Counted from the stretch's first letter, positions 26,289 to 36,309 are shown. The stretch is DNA of 64,000 nucleotides from Pseudoalteromonas sp. EB27 (GCF_001974875.1 NZ_MTQD01000016.1:1-64000), one strand, 5' to 3'. Notes: generated by a model not told the origin, from the letters alone. Made by a program: numbers and translations.

Positions 26289-26657
26289 CTAATCCCTAAA
26301 AAAGAAGCTGTTTAATTGAGATGATAATACATTCATATTAAAAGGTTTAATTATAAACCCCGATACTTTAGCTGCGATAACTTGCTTAACTTTATCCGTA
26401 CTGTCTTCACAAGTAACCATTAAAACGGGAATATCAGTGAGTGCTTTATCTTTTCGAATATTAGTGAGTAAATCAACGCCATCCATTTTTGGCATATGAA
26501 GATCTGTAATAACCAAATCGAAATGCTGGTGGCGTAATAAAGCCAAAGCTTGCAATCCATCAGTTGCTTCAACGATATTGCTATACTCTAGTTTTCTCAG
26601 CATATTAATTAATACATGTCGCATAAGCGGCATATCATCAACAACTAATATTTTCAT
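26289..26657 (-). CDS. Single-domain CheY-like response regulator
   Basis: 122 residues from ATG 26657; a TTG five codons upstream is possible. The receiver domain is complete: acidic pair in VVDDMPLMR, phospho-acceptor Asp in LVITDLHMPKMDG, Thr in VLMVTCEDS and Lys in SGFIIKPFN. There is no output domain, so it acts by protein contact, as CheY does. No kinase or chemotaxis gene lies nearby, so it is an orphan regulator. Confidence 0.9.
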   Translation of the reverse strand: MKILVVDDMPLMRHVLINMLRKLEYSNIVEATDGLQALALLRHQHFDLVITDLHMPKMDGVDLLTNIRKDKALTDIPVLMVTCEDSTDKVKQVIAAKVSGFIIKPFNMNVLSSQLNSFFFRD

Positions 26658-26748
26658 TAGTACGTTTACCAAGTCATGTAAATTGGATTATATAAAACTA
26701 CTCTACTCGAAGATAAGGAGCAAATTTGGTTTTACTAATTATTTGAAC

Positions 26749-27153
26749 TTACGGCCATATTCCTAAAATGAGCCCCATTAACGAAAACTGTAAAACATGA
26801 TAACCCCCGTTAATTAAGAAAAGCTTTAAAGGACGTTGCTCAAATATATAACTTAATCCTAATGAACTACTGATCCAAAAAAAGCCGATCACAAAGCCTG
26901 CCCCTATACTTTCACCTACGCTTGCGTCCTTACCTAAAAAAAGAGACAGCATTAAAGCCGCTATAAAAACTAAAAAAAAGCTGCCACCAAATATCAACTT
27001 AGGGTTAGCCGATTGTAAGTCCAGATCAGTTAAGCCACTACTTTCTAGCCAAGCATTTTTAAAGAAAGCTTTTGAGTACCATATGCCGCCAAGCATAAAA
27101 GAAGACAGCGCAGCCACTAGTATCGCAAAATAATTAACATCTAAAAGGTTCAT
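26749..27153 (-). CDS. DUF1761 family membrane protein
   Basis: 134 residues from ATG 27153, with four predicted membrane helices. The N-terminal pattern FMLGGIWYSKAFFKNAWLE is the DUF1761 hallmark (G-x-x-W-Y), followed by helices around FLVFIAALMLSLFLG, GAGFVIGFFWISSSLGLSYIFE and YHVLQFSLMGLILGIW. Function unknown. It is monocistronic as far as can be seen. Confidence 0.85.
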   Translation of the reverse strand: MNLLDVNYFAILVAALSSFMLGGIWYSKAFFKNAWLESSGLTDLDLQSANPKLIFGGSFFLVFIAALMLSLFLGKDASVGESIGAGFVIGFFWISSSLGLSYIFEQRPLKLFLINGGYHVLQFSLMGLILGIWP

Positions 27154-27302
27154 ACAAACAGCCGTATACAAAATGTGTGATACCGTTTGGATAAAATATT
27201 AACGGTATAAAGATACTCCCAATGTAGTTATAAATAAGGTATTGAGCAAATTGCTTAACTTGAATTAATTGTTTGTATAGAAGGTAATTATTAAAATATA
27301 GT

Positions 27303-27764
27303 TTATAAATCGCCAAATTTTGCATTGGTTAATAAGGCTAAATCAGTTGGTGAGAGTGCTATTTCTAAGCCTCGTTTTCCGGCGCTTACAAAAATAGTAT
27401 CAAAGAGTAAAGCACTGCTATGAATAAACGTAGCTAGACGCTTTTTTTGTCCAAGCGGACTTACCCCTCCTAAAATATAACCGGTACTAACTTGTACTTT
27501 TTGTGGGGCAGCCATAACTACTTTTTTAGCACCACATAATTTGGCTAACTGCTTTAAGTTAACTTGTTGGGATACAGGCGTTACGGCAACAATCAGTTGC
27601 CCTTCATGTGTTTCAAGTACTAAGGTTTTAAAGACTTTGTCACTATTGAGGTTAAGTTTTTCAACAGCCTCAGACCCATAATGGTTATTATTCTTATCAT
27701 GCTCATAACTGAGTACTTCAAAGGGGATTTTTTGCTTTTTAAGTAGATCTATTGCTGGAGTCAT
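27303..27764 (-). CDS. ybaK: Cys-tRNA(Pro)/Cys-tRNA(Cys) deacylase YbaK/EbsC
   Basis: 153 residues, full length for the family. It removes cysteine from mischarged tRNA-Pro in trans. Motifs include the N-terminal TPAIDLLKKQKIPFEVLSYEHD, KVFKTLVLET with the substrate-site Lys, and GGVSPLGQKKRLATFI near the C-terminus. It is monocistronic and lies downstream of dnaJ on the same strand, separated by a strong terminator. Confidence 0.93.
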   Translation of the reverse strand: MTPAIDLLKKQKIPFEVLSYEHDKNNNHYGSEAVEKLNLNSDKVFKTLVLETHEGQLIVAVTPVSQQVNLKQLAKLCGAKKVVMAAPQKVQVSTGYILGGVSPLGQKKRLATFIHSSALLFDTIFVSAGKRGLEIALSPTDLALLTNAKFGDL

Positions 27765-27810
27765 GCTGTTTCATCTTTTTTTTCACAGTAACAAAAATTA
27801 AGTTTAAAGC

Positions 27811-27842
27811 AAAAAAAACGACGCTAAAAGCGTCGTTTTTTT
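27811..27842 (-). terminator. Intrinsic terminator of dnaK-dnaJ
   Basis: AAACGACGCT-AAA-AGCGTCGTTTTTTT, a GC-rich stem with A and T runs on both sides, 19 bases after the dnaJ stop. It also faces the ybaK upstream region. Confidence 0.92.
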
Positions 27843-27860
27843 GTTCATAATAATTTAAAT

Positions 27861-29021
27861 TTATTTAGTTAAATCATCAAAAAACTTTTTAACACCATCA
27901 AAAAAGCCTTGCTCTTTAGGACGGTTTTTCGAGCTATCTGTGCCCATGCTTTCATCTAACTCTTGAAGTAGTTCTCGTTGACGCTCGTTAAGATTAACTG
28001 GCGTTTCGATTACCACTTTACAAATTAGATCGCCTTGTGCACCACTGCGAACAGACTTAACACCTTTGCCACGCATACGGAACATTTTGCCCGTTTGAGT
28101 TTCAGAAGGTATTTTAAGCTTTGCTCGACCATCAAGTGTTGGCACCTGAATTTCGCCACCAAGGCCTGCTGTAGTAAAGCTAATTGGTACTTCACAGTAT
28201 AAATTGTTCGCTTCACGTACAAATATTTCATGCTCGCGAACCGATACTTGCACGTACAAGTCGCCCGATGGCGCGCCATGCATTCCGGCTTCGCCTTCAC
28301 CCGTTAAACGGATACGGTCGCCTGTATCAACGCCAGCTGGAATTTTAACTGAAAGCGTTTTAGTTTTTTCTACGCGGCCTTGTCCATGACAACTGTTACA
28401 AGGATCTGAAATAATCTGACCTTGTCCCTGACATGTAGGACACGTTTGCTGTACAGCAAAGAAACCCTGGCGCATTTGTACTTGGCCAGCACCATGACAA
28501 GTAGTACATGTTTTAGGTTTAGAACCCGCTTTAGCACCACTGCCATCACACGGCTCACAGCCAACCCATGTAGGTACTTTAATTTCAACTTCTTTACCAC
28601 GAACAGCTTCTTCTAAGCTTAAGTCCATGTTGTAACGCAAATCAGATCCACGTTGTTGACGAGATTGACGTCGACCACCGCCGCCACCAAAAATATCGCC
28701 AAATACGTCGCCAAATACATCACCAAAGTCGCCATGTCCGCCACCAAAGTCGCCATGTCCGCCACCAAAACCACCGTGACCGCCACCGCCGCCTTGTTCA
28801 AACGCTGCGTGACCATGTTGGTCATACATTTGACGTTTTTGACCGTCAGTTAAAATTTCGTAAGCTTCTTTAACTTCTTTAAACTTAGTTTCAAGCTCTT
28901 TATCACCTGCGGTACGGTCTGGATGATATTTCATCGCTAAGCGTTTATACGCTTTTTTTATGTCTCGCTCACTCGCATCTTTGCTTACGCCGAGGACTTC
29001 GTAATAATCGCGTTTTGACAT
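27861..29021 (-). CDS. dnaJ: Chaperone DnaJ (Hsp40)
   Basis: 386 residues from ATG 29021 ([11 protein letters not shown], the universal start; the GTG three codons earlier is rejected). The J-domain has the HPD triad in [10 protein letters not shown] long Gly/Phe-rich linker follows, with tandem GGHGDFG units encoded by near-identical 21-base repeats around 28720-28780. Four zinc-binding CxxCxGxG motifs follow ([32 protein letters not shown]), then the substrate-binding beta-domains. It delivers unfolded proteins to DnaK and stimulates its ATPase. It lies downstream of dnaK with a 200-base gap holding hairpins. Confidence 0.98.
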   Translation of the reverse strand: MSKRDYYEVLGVSKDASERDIKKAYKRLAMKYHPDRTAGDKELETKFKEVKEAYEILTDGQKRQMYDQHGHAAFEQGGGGGHGGFGGGHGDFGGGHGDFGDVFGDVFGDIFGGGGGRRQSRQQRGSDLRYNMDLSLEEAVRGKEVEIKVPTWVGCEPCDGSGAKAGSKPKTCTTCHGAGQVQMRQGFFAVQQTCPTCQGQGQIISDPCNSCHGQGRVEKTKTLSVKIPAGVDTGDRIRLTGEGEAGMHGAPSGDLYVQVSVREHEIFVREANNLYCEVPISFTTAGLGGEIQVPTLDGRAKLKIPSETQTGKMFRMRGKGVKSVRSGAQGDLICKVVIETPVNLNERQRELLQELDESMGTDSSKNRPKEQGFFDGVKKFFDDLTK

Positions 29022-29120
29022 ATCTATCACACTACTCTTTTCTGTTTGCAGCGTGAGCTGCTGGATAAACCGATAAATCGCATCGATTTATCATTGAATT
29101 TTTAAACCTTAAATACATGC

Positions 29121-29152
29121 AAAAGGCGCGACAAGCTATTGCTCGCGCGCCT
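29121..29152 (-). terminator. Hairpin between dnaK and dnaJ (possible attenuator)
   Basis: On the minus strand AGGCGCG pairs with CGCGCCT followed by TTTTG. A second hairpin GATAAATCG-CAT-CGATTTATC lies at 29072-29092. These may partly terminate or process the dnaK transcript, so that less dnaJ is made. Confidence 0.55.
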
Positions 29153-29223
29153 CAATTATTCATCCTAACCTAAACACCTAACTGAGTTAAGTACTTTTGG
29201 TCAGCGAGAAGCGTTAGCAACAA

Positions 29224-31140
29224 TTACTTGTCGTCTTTCACTTCTTCGAACTCTGCATCAACAACGTCGTCGTCTTGCTTAGTTGACTGTTGTTGCTCGC
29301 CTGCATCTGCTGAACCTTGCTGAGCTTTCGCTTGAGCAATTTCCATTAGTTTTTGAGACTTTTCAGCAAGAGCTTGAGTTTTAGCTTCAATCTCTTCTTT
29401 ATTGTCGCTCTTAATTGCAGCTTCTAAATCTACAACAGCAGCTTCAATCGCTTCTTTGTCTTCGCTTGGTAATGCATCGCCAGCTTCTTCAATTTGCTTG
29501 CGAGTACCGTGAACTAGAGCATCAGCTTGGTTACGAGCAGCTACAAGTTCTTCAAACTTTTTATCGTCTTCAGCATGTGCTTCTGCGTCACGAACCATTT
29601 TTTCAACTTCTTCATCGCTTAAGCCTGAAGATGCTTGAATTGTAATTTTTTGCTCTTTACCTGTATCTTTATCTTTCGCAGATACATGTAAGATACCATC
29701 GGCGTCAACATCGAATGTTACTTCGATTTGCGGTGTACCACGTTGCGCTGGACGAATACCTTCTAGGTTAAATTGGCCTAGTGATTTATTGTCGCTTGAA
29801 CGTTTACGCTCACCTTGTAACACGTGAATTGTTACAGCAGATTGGTTATCTTCAGCTGTTGAGAATGTTTGCGATTTCTTAGTAGGAATCGTCGTGTTTT
29901 TCTCAATTAATGCAGTCATTACTGAACCCATTGTCTCAATACCTAGAGATAATGGAGAAACATCTAGTAATAGTACATCTTTAACATCACCAGCAAGTAC
30001 ACCACCTTGAATCGCTGCGCCTACTGCAACTGCTTCATCAGGGTTAACGTCTTTACGTGGCTCTTTGCCAAAGAAATCAGCAACAGTTTTTTGTACTAAA
30101 GGCATACGTGTTTGGCCACCAACAAGAATAATGTCGTTGATGTCGCTTACTGATAAATCAGCATCAGCAAGTGCACGTTTTAATGGCTCTAGAGACTTCA
30201 TTACTAAATCTTCAACTAGTGACTCAAGCTTAGCACGTGTTAGTTTCACGTTCATGTGCTTAGGACCAGATGCATCAGCAGTTACATACGGAAGATTTAC
30301 TTCTGTAGACTGTGCAGATGAAAGTTCGATTTTTGCTTTTTCTGCAGCTTCTTTAACACGTTGCATTGCAAGAGGATCAGTTTTTAAGTCTAAACCTTGA
30401 TCTTTCTTGAATTCAGCTACTAGGTAGTTGATTACGCGGTTATCGAAATCTTCACCACCTAAGTGCGTGTCGCCGTTTGTAGCTAGTACTTCAAAAGTGT
30501 GCTCGCCTTCAACTTCATCAATTTCAATGATTGATAAATCGAAAGTACCGCCACCTAAGTCATATACTGCAACTACGTTTTCGCCACGGTTTTTATCCAT
30601 ACCGTAAGCAAGTGCCGCAGCAGTTGGCTCATTGATAATACGTTTAACTTCAAGACCCGCAATACGACCAGCATCTTTAGTTGCTTGGCGTTGTGAATCG
30701 TTAAAGTATGCAGGTACTGTGATTACGGCTTCAGTTACTTCTTCACCTAAGAAGTCTTCAGCTGTTTTCTTCATTTTTTTCAGTACTTCAGCAGAAATTT
30801 GTGGTGCAGCGCGTTTTTCGCCACCCGCTTCTACCCATGCATCGCCGTTATCAGCTTTAATAATTTTGAACGGCATGATGCCGATATCACGTTGAACTTC
30901 TTCGTCTTCAAAACGACGACCAATTAAACGCTTAATTGCAAATAATGTATTTGTCGGGTTAGTAACCGCTTGACGTTTAGCAGATTGACCTACTAAAGTT
31001 TCTCCGTCTTGCGTATAAGCAATAATAGACGGGGTTGTGCGATCGCCTTCCGCGTTTTCAATAACACGTGCTTTGCCACCATCAAGTACTGCAACACAAG
31101 AGTTTGTAGTACCTAAATCTATTCCAATAATTTTACCCAT
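29224..31140 (-). CDS. dnaK: Chaperone DnaK (Hsp70)
   Basis: 638 residues. The ATPase domain has [13 protein letters not shown], the [17 protein letters not shown] signature, [13 protein letters not shown] and [10 protein letters not shown]. The substrate domain follows [16 protein letters not shown], and the tail is Ala/Gln-rich, ending in [13 protein letters not shown], the usual C-terminal acidic motif. It is the central heat-shock chaperone, working with DnaJ (next gene) and GrpE (not in the window). A sigma-32 promoter is visible upstream. Confidence 0.99.
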   Translation of the reverse strand: MGKIIGIDLGTTNSCVAVLDGGKARVIENAEGDRTTPSIIAYTQDGETLVGQSAKRQAVTNPTNTLFAIKRLIGRRFEDEEVQRDIGIMPFKIIKADNGDAWVEAGGEKRAAPQISAEVLKKMKKTAEDFLGEEVTEAVITVPAYFNDSQRQATKDAGRIAGLEVKRIINEPTAAALAYGMDKNRGENVVAVYDLGGGTFDLSIIEIDEVEGEHTFEVLATNGDTHLGGEDFDNRVINYLVAEFKKDQGLDLKTDPLAMQRVKEAAEKAKIELSSAQSTEVNLPYVTADASGPKHMNVKLTRAKLESLVEDLVMKSLEPLKRALADADLSVSDINDIILVGGQTRMPLVQKTVADFFGKEPRKDVNPDEAVAVGAAIQGGVLAGDVKDVLLLDVSPLSLGIETMGSVMTALIEKNTTIPTKKSQTFSTAEDNQSAVTIHVLQGERKRSSDNKSLGQFNLEGIRPAQRGTPQIEVTFDVDADGILHVSAKDKDTGKEQKITIQASSGLSDEEVEKMVRDAEAHAEDDKKFEELVAARNQADALVHGTRKQIEEAGDALPSEDKEAIEAAVVDLEAAIKSDNKEEIEAKTQALAEKSQKLMEIAQAKAQQGSADAGEQQQSTKQDDDVVDAEFEEVKDDK

Positions 31141-31185
31141 GAAATCTCTCCAACTTCAATATTCGTTAAACGTTCGATGACTAGT

Positions 31186-31214
31186 AAATAGGGTTGCTCC
31201 AAACTTATTTCAAC
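31186..31214 (-). promoter_or_regulatory. Sigma-32 heat-shock promoter of dnaK
   Basis: On the minus strand GTTGAAA, 14-base spacer, CCCTATTT, matching the RpoH consensus CTTGAAA-N13-15-CCCATNT. It lies about 50 bases before the dnaK start. Confidence 0.88.
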
Positions 31215-31379
31215 TGTAAAAATGAAAAAAAATTCATTTTTTGTGATTTATTTACAAAATAACCCTAATAATTGTAAGGAATGGTGATTTTTACACCGCC
31301 AGGGACGCTTTTAATTACTGGTCTGACTAGTGGCGTTGTGTTATAAATTTATTAAATCGCACTATAAAAGGACATCTTC

Positions 31380-32195
31380 ATGCATTTTGAGCAACTACTT
31401 CAACAAGCGGAAAAAATTGGTCAAACCGAAAATACAGAACAATTAAATAATACAATGCAATTTCCAGAAAACTGGTGCCAAGGCAGAACTGCTTTTGGTG
31501 GGCTTTCAGCCGCACTGCTGTATCAAGCAATCAGAGGTAAGGTAACGAATGATCGTCGCTTACTTTCGCTTAGTACTAATTTTGTAGGACCATTACTTGC
31601 CGATACTCCTTTTTCTTTGTCCGTTGAAATATTGCGCCAAGGTAAAAGCAGTACACAGGTACTCGCCAAAGCAATTCAAAATGAACAAGTGTGCGTAATT
31701 GTACAAGCGTGTTTTGCTAAAAGTAGAGAATCGGGTATTAATGTGCCTGTTTCAAAATCTTTGGGTTTAAAGCCGGTAGACGAGCGCCATACACTACCTT
31801 TTATAAAAGGTCAGATGCCTGAATTTTTCCAACATGTTGATTTATGCCCGCAGCAAGGCGCGATGCCATTTAGTAGTGCAGAAACGTCTCACCTGGGTGG
31901 CTGGATGCGCTTTAAGCAAATCCCAGAACAAATAACTGAGGCTCATGTTATTGCATTGACAGATGCTTGGCCGCCAACACTTTTACAAATGTTTAAACAA
32001 CCCGCTCCTGCAAGTAGTATGTCGTGGTATTTAGAATTTGTGCAAGAGCCAAACTTAACACCTGGAGAATGGCTTGGCTTTGAAGCAATTACTCATCATT
32101 CTAAAGATGGCTACGGTTTAGAAGATGGCTGTATATGGTCGCAGTCGGGTGAACTCATTGCGCTTACACGCCAAACAGTGGCTTTATTTGACTAG
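31380..32195 (+). CDS. Acyl-CoA thioesterase, TesB-like hotdog fold
   Basis: 271 residues, a double-hotdog thioesterase of the TesB/4HBT_3 type. The first domain contains WCQGRTAFGGLSAALLYQAI, with the conserved Gly-Gly turn. The second ends in a YGLEDGCIWSQSGELIALTRQTV strand pair typical of TesB-like enzymes, where D/Q near the end serve catalysis. It is predicted to hydrolyse acyl-CoA; chain length unknown. It is transcribed divergently from dnaK and ends in a hairpin. Confidence 0.85.
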   Translation: MHFEQLLQQAEKIGQTENTEQLNNTMQFPENWCQGRTAFGGLSAALLYQAIRGKVTNDRRLLSLSTNFVGPLLADTPFSLSVEILRQGKSSTQVLAKAIQNEQVCVIVQACFAKSRESGINVPVSKSLGLKPVDERHTLPFIKGQMPEFFQHVDLCPQQGAMPFSSAETSHLGGWMRFKQIPEQITEAHVIALTDAWPPTLLQMFKQPAPASSMSWYLEFVQEPNLTPGEWLGFEAITHHSKDGYGLEDGCIWSQSGELIALTRQTVALFD

Positions 32196-32204
32196 AAGTA
32201 CTAA

Positions 32205-32231
32205 AGCCAAACAAAATTAATATGTTTGGCT
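32205..32231 (+). terminator. Hairpin after the thioesterase gene
   Basis: AGCCAAAC pairs with GTTTGGCT across an 11-base loop, ten bases after the stop. There is no strong T-run. Confidence 0.5.
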
Positions 32232-32301
32232 ATTAAATGCTTATTAGCAGAACGCGTTGTATTAATGTATTAAATATAGCAAAATTGAAGAAATATTCTT
32301 C

Positions 32302-33546
32302 TTGCTTGGTATTAAATTGCAAACTGTATGCCCCTGCTGCGATCTGATCATAGATATACCTCGCATAATCGCAAAACAAATGGCGATATGCCCACATTGT
32401 CACCATAAACTTTGCGAAGCGGATGTTAATCACGACAGCCGTATAGTTGCACTAAGCTTTAGCGCACTATTAATGCTGCTGAGCAGTATGTTTTATCCTT
32501 TTATTTCATTTAGTAGTAGCGGTATTACTCAAACTATTACACTGCCCGACGCGGCTCGAATTTTGTTTAATTACGATAGTGAGCTACTTGGCTTATTTAT
32601 TGATTTGAGCATTATTGCCCTACCTATGGGTTTGCTTCTTATTTTAATTCCTTTGCATCTTGGGGTTTTAAGAGCATTACCAGAGGGCATTGCAAGGCGA
32701 CTACTAAAATTCACGCTTGCGCTAGAGCCATGGATTATGTCGGAAATATTTTTAATTGGTGTACTTGTTAGTATGGTTAAAATCATGTCGCTGGCTGATA
32801 TTAGCTTCGGCACGAGTTTTTGGGCTTATGTGGGGTTTGTTATTTTATATATAGCTGCGCTCGTTCACTTAAATCGCCCGCGCTTATGGGCTCAAATAAA
32901 GCCTGTAAAAATACTCGAAGGCGCAGAGCATGCTAAACGTGCAATAGATGAAAATATTAAAGCCTGTCATGTTTGCCATCAACTATGTACCGGTAATATT
33001 TGTCAGCGTTGCCATACAAAAACGCATGTGCGAAACCCTTACAGCGTACAAAAAGCAGCAGCTTGGTTAATTACTTCTGTCGTTTGTTATATTCCAGCTA
33101 ATATTTTACCGATTATGCATACCACTAGCTTGGGAGATGAATCGCCTTCGACTTTAATTGGTGGCGTAATTACACTTTGGAAAAGTGGCTCCTACCCTAT
33201 TGCCGCCATTATATTTTTAGCAAGCGTTGTGGTGCCACTTGCTAAAGCTTTTGTACTCAGCTTTTTATGCTTTATGGTAACAAGGCCTGCCAATAGGCAT
33301 ACAAAAAGTTACACCCGGATTTATCAACTTACTGAATTTATTGGAAAGTGGTCGATGATAGATGTATTTGTGGTTGCTATTTTAGTTGCCTTAGTTCAGC
33401 TGGGTAATTTAATGTCAGTAACTCCAGGATTAGGCATTGTATTTTTTACAGTTATGGTAATATGCCAAATGATGGCTGCCCATGCCTTTGACCCACGCTT
33501 ATTGTGGGATTCCCCTAAAAACAAAAAATCAGAGAACAAAGCATGA
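32302..33546 (+). CDS. pqiA: PqiA/YebS inner-membrane protein of the PqiABC lipid transport system
   Basis: 414 residues. Two zinc-ribbon-like CxxC pairs precede each membrane half: CPCC and CPHC near residues 10-37, then CHVC and CQRC near 215-235. Each half has about four TM helices, the internal duplication typical of PqiA. The start is TTG 32302; no ATG or GTG start fits, as the frame stops at 32263-32265, and E. coli PqiA begins at the equivalent place. A GAAGAA-ATA-TTCTTC hairpin sits directly before this start and may hinder initiation. Its stop overlaps pqiB (ATGA). Confidence 0.92.
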   Translation: MLGIKLQTVCPCCDLIIDIPRIIAKQMAICPHCHHKLCEADVNHDSRIVALSFSALLMLLSSMFYPFISFSSSGITQTITLPDAARILFNYDSELLGLFIDLSIIALPMGLLLILIPLHLGVLRALPEGIARRLLKFTLALEPWIMSEIFLIGVLVSMVKIMSLADISFGTSFWAYVGFVILYIAALVHLNRPRLWAQIKPVKILEGAEHAKRAIDENIKACHVCHQLCTGNICQRCHTKTHVRNPYSVQKAAAWLITSVVCYIPANILPIMHTTSLGDESPSTLIGGVITLWKSGSYPIAAIIFLASVVVPLAKAFVLSFLCFMVTRPANRHTKSYTRIYQLTEFIGKWSMIDVFVVAILVALVQLGNLMSVTPGLGIVFFTVMVICQMMAAHAFDPRLLWDSPKNKKSENKA

Positions 33547-35198
33547 CCGAAACTGCCGAAATAACAAAAGAACCGAAAATTTCCGCTATCTGGATCATTC
33601 CGGCAATTGCGCTTTTAGTGGGCATGTGGATGTTATACCAATACCAAGCTAATAAAGGCCCTACAATTTTTATCGAGATGCCACAAGCCGAAGGCATTAT
33701 TGCAGGTAAAACTGAAATAAAAGTGCGCAGTGTAAAAATAGGTCAAATTGACCATGTTCGACTATCAGACACCCAAGACAGCGTTATTGCCCGCGCGCAA
33801 ATAGATAAAAATTATAACGAGCTACTGACTGACGATGCTAAAATTTGGGTCGTTAAACCACGCATTGATGAAACAGGTATTAGCGGAATGAGCACGCTAT
33901 TGTCTGGTGTATATTTAGAGTTTTCACCAGGTGAAAGTAAAGAGCTAAAAGAGCGTTTTAAATTACAAGACGAACCCGCCCTCATTGGTAAAGATGTGAA
34001 AGGTGGCCGTTTCAAATTAATGAGTTACAACGCTGAAGTGCTTGATGTGAGTACCGGTATATTTTTCAAAAATTACAAAATAGGTCAAATAGAAACCGCC
34101 ACTTTTGATTGGGAAAACCAGGCAATGAAGTACGGCGTATTTATTAAAGAACCATATCAAAACCTGATCACCATGAACTCTATTTTTTGGGTGAACGCAG
34201 GGATTGAAATTGACCTATCTGCCGATGGCATCAATATTAATACGGGCTCTTTGAGTAAGCTTTTAAAGGGCGGCATTTCGGTTGGCTTACCTGAGCAGCA
34301 GGCACCAGGTGAAATAGCACAAGATGGCCATAGCTTCTCATTAAGCCAAAGCTATAAAGAAGCGCTAGAAGAGCGTTTTTACGACTTTGATTACTACCTA
34401 ATTGAATTTGAACAATCAGTTCGAGGACTACGCACTGGTGCGCCTGTAGAATATAGAGGAATGCGTGTAGGTACTGTTGTTGAAACTCCTGCCAATGTAA
34501 TTATTGACGGTAAACCTGCCCACTTTAGAAACCATAATACGGCGGTTCCGGTGCTTATAAAAGTAGAGTACGGACGCTTGTATCACGACAGTGCTTCAGC
34601 TAAAGAATATTGGCAAGGTAGTTTAAAAGGCTGGATTGAGAGTGGTATGCGTGCTTCATTAAAACCGGGCAATTTATTAACGGGTGCAGTGTACGTTGAT
34701 TTTGATATATACCCAGATGCACCAGAAGCGCACCTAGGTAAACTTGTGCAATATGATGTTTTTCCGAGTATTTCTAGCGGCATAACCGTATTAGCAGACC
34801 AAGTCTCTGACGTACTTAATAAAGTAAATAACTTAAAAGTTGAAGATAGCTTAGAACAAATGCAAGCCACATTTACCGATTACCGAGCGCTTGCTAATGA
34901 AATGCGAGAGCTGCTAAGCCAAAAAGATACGCAAAACTTACCAGGAGACTTTAACCGTAACTTCGAAAAGATGACAAAAAGTATGGAGCAATTTGAAGTA
35001 ACTATGCGCCAATTTGATAAAACCATGGCCAGTTACCAAGCAGGTTCTGAACTTCATCATCAAATACAACAAACGTTAAAAGAGTTTAAACGTTTAAGTG
35101 AGGGCCTACAGCCTTTAACTCGCGGATTAAACGAGCAACCTAATATGCTAATTTTTGATAAATCATTACCAGCAGATCCAAAACCAAGGAAGCAATAA
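33543..35198 (+). CDS. pqiB: PqiB, MCE-domain intermembrane lipid transport protein
   Basis: 551 residues. An N-terminal TM anchor (WIIPAIALLVGMWMLYQY) is followed by three MCE/MlaD domains, at about 45-140, 160-245 and 285-395, each starting with a pattern like GIIAGKTEIKVRSVKIGQ or GAPVEYRGMRVGTV. A long C-terminal helix at about 420-535 probably forms the coiled-coil needle seen in E. coli PqiB, a hexameric tunnel that spans the periplasm for lipid movement. It overlaps pqiA by four bases and pqiC by one. Confidence 0.95.
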   Translation: MTETAEITKEPKISAIWIIPAIALLVGMWMLYQYQANKGPTIFIEMPQAEGIIAGKTEIKVRSVKIGQIDHVRLSDTQDSVIARAQIDKNYNELLTDDAKIWVVKPRIDETGISGMSTLLSGVYLEFSPGESKELKERFKLQDEPALIGKDVKGGRFKLMSYNAEVLDVSTGIFFKNYKIGQIETATFDWENQAMKYGVFIKEPYQNLITMNSIFWVNAGIEIDLSADGININTGSLSKLLKGGISVGLPEQQAPGEIAQDGHSFSLSQSYKEALEERFYDFDYYLIEFEQSVRGLRTGAPVEYRGMRVGTVVETPANVIIDGKPAHFRNHNTAVPVLIKVEYGRLYHDSASAKEYWQGSLKGWIESGMRASLKPGNLLTGAVYVDFDIYPDAPEAHLGKLVQYDVFPSISSGITVLADQVSDVLNKVNNLKVEDSLEQMQATFTDYRALANEMRELLSQKDTQNLPGDFNRNFEKMTKSMEQFEVTMRQFDKTMASYQAGSELHHQIQQTLKEFKRLSEGLQPLTRGLNEQPNMLIFDKSLPADPKPRKQ

Positions 35199-35806
35199 TG
35201 AAAACGTTATTTTTAACTGCAAGTTTATTATTACTATTGGCAGGTTGTAGTTCATCAATACAAACTGCCACACAGTATTATCAGTTTGAGCAGCCTATTG
35301 GTGCATCGTCTCGAAATGTAACAGATACAGACGCACAACTAAGAATACAAACCGTTGTACTCAGAGGTGCTTTAAATAATTTAGGTATTGCTATGAAAAT
35401 AGACAGTAACCAAATACATGCTGCTAATTACAACTTGTGGGGCGAATCGCCGGATGTAATGCTCACTGCAACAGCCCAGCAAGCGCTTTTTAATGCTATG
35501 CCAAATTGGATGGTAATAAAGGGCTTACCGGTCATTACTGAACTCGATCAACAAACATTTTATGAACTTGAGTACGAGATTCACCACTTTAATGGCGATA
35601 TGGAAGGTAACGCTGATATTTCAGGACTTTGGCGTTTATATTACACACACCCTGAAACAGGCCGACGTCTTATAAGTATTCATAATTTTTCGCAATTGGT
35701 CCCTATTGATGATGACGGTTATGACGGTTTGGTTTCGACACTTGAAGCAACATGGCTAAATATAAACCTAAATGTTGCAAAACAAATAGAACAAGCAAGA
35801 CTTTAA
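35198..35806 (+). CDS. pqiC: PqiC outer-membrane lipoprotein
   Basis: 202 residues. The signal peptide ends in lipobox LAGC at about residues 14-17. The mature ABC-auxiliary (DUF330) fold contains YYQFEQ near the N-terminus and LNNLGIAMKIDSNQIHAANYNLWGE, the family core. It docks PqiB to the outer membrane. Its ATG starts on the last base of the pqiB stop codon (TAATG), and it ends tail-to-tail with an acetyltransferase gene, overlapping it by four bases. Confidence 0.92.
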   Translation: MKTLFLTASLLLLLAGCSSSIQTATQYYQFEQPIGASSRNVTDTDAQLRIQTVVLRGALNNLGIAMKIDSNQIHAANYNLWGESPDVMLTATAQQALFNAMPNWMVIKGLPVITELDQQTFYELEYEIHHFNGDMEGNADISGLWRLYYTHPETGRRLISIHNFSQLVPIDDDGYDGLVSTLEATWLNINLNVAKQIEQARL

Positions 35807-36309
35807 TCATTAAGTGAAAATATAATAACGGCGGTTTTATCATTATTGATAACCGCCTTGCCCTCAATTTTAAAGCCCAATTTTAGCAACACAGTCTGCG
35901 AAGCCCTATTATCTGGTGATGCTATTGCACACAGCTTTGTAATTCCAAATTTATGCTTATGTTGCAAAAGTGCGGTAGCCGCCTCAAAAATATAGCCCTT
36001 TTTTTCAAAATCGCTTACAAGTGCAAAACCTAAATCAGGTTGTTGTAACGCTGCTCGTTTATAAAACCCAACAACGCCAACCACTACACCATTATGCAAA
36101 GTAATAACGTAAGGCCCAAAGCCTTGGTATTTATGAGAAGCAATAAATGACTGATTGATGTATGACTTGGCATCATCAAGAGTATAAATTGCTTTATCGC
36201 CAATGTGCTTTATAAAACTAGCCTGATTAACTAATTTTAGCAGCACAGCTGCATCACTTGCATTTGCATGGCGCAACAACAGTCGATTTGTTTTAAATAC
36301 TGCGTTCAA
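35803..36309 (-). CDS. GNAT-family N-acetyltransferase (RimJ/RimL type)
   Basis: 168 residues from TTG 36309, which has AGAGGA seven bases upstream and starts NAVFKTNRLLLRHANASD, the usual RimJ-like entry. The longer frame to 36450 adds about 47 residues that look non-native. The acetyl-CoA region is seen around VVGVVGFYKRAALQQPDLGFALVSDFEKKGYIFEAATAL, and the closing IASPDNRASQTVLLKLGFK is typical. Substrate unknown; family members modify ribosomal-protein N-termini or small amines. Confidence 0.88.
   Translation of the reverse strand: MNAVFKTNRLLLRHANASDAAVLLKLVNQASFIKHIGDKAIYTLDDAKSYINQSFIASHKYQGFGPYVITLHNGVVVGVVGFYKRAALQQPDLGFALVSDFEKKGYIFEAATALLQHKHKFGITKLCAIASPDNRASQTVLLKLGFKIEGKAVINNDKTAVIIFSLND

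Noticed and set aside
27134..27325. 63-codon minus-strand frame between ybaK and the DUF1761 gene
   Set aside because: Low-complexity Tyr/Leu/Ile-rich translation of AT-rich intergenic DNA that overlaps the ends of both neighbours. No RBS.
28653..28853. Plus-strand open frame rich in Thr, Ala and Met repeats opposite dnaJ
   Set aside because: It is the antisense of the 21-base repeats encoding the Gly/Phe region of DnaJ, with no RBS and no conserved pattern.
29415..30895. Several plus-strand open frames opposite dnaK
   Set aside because: They are shadows of a highly biased, highly expressed gene. None has a plausible start signal or domain.
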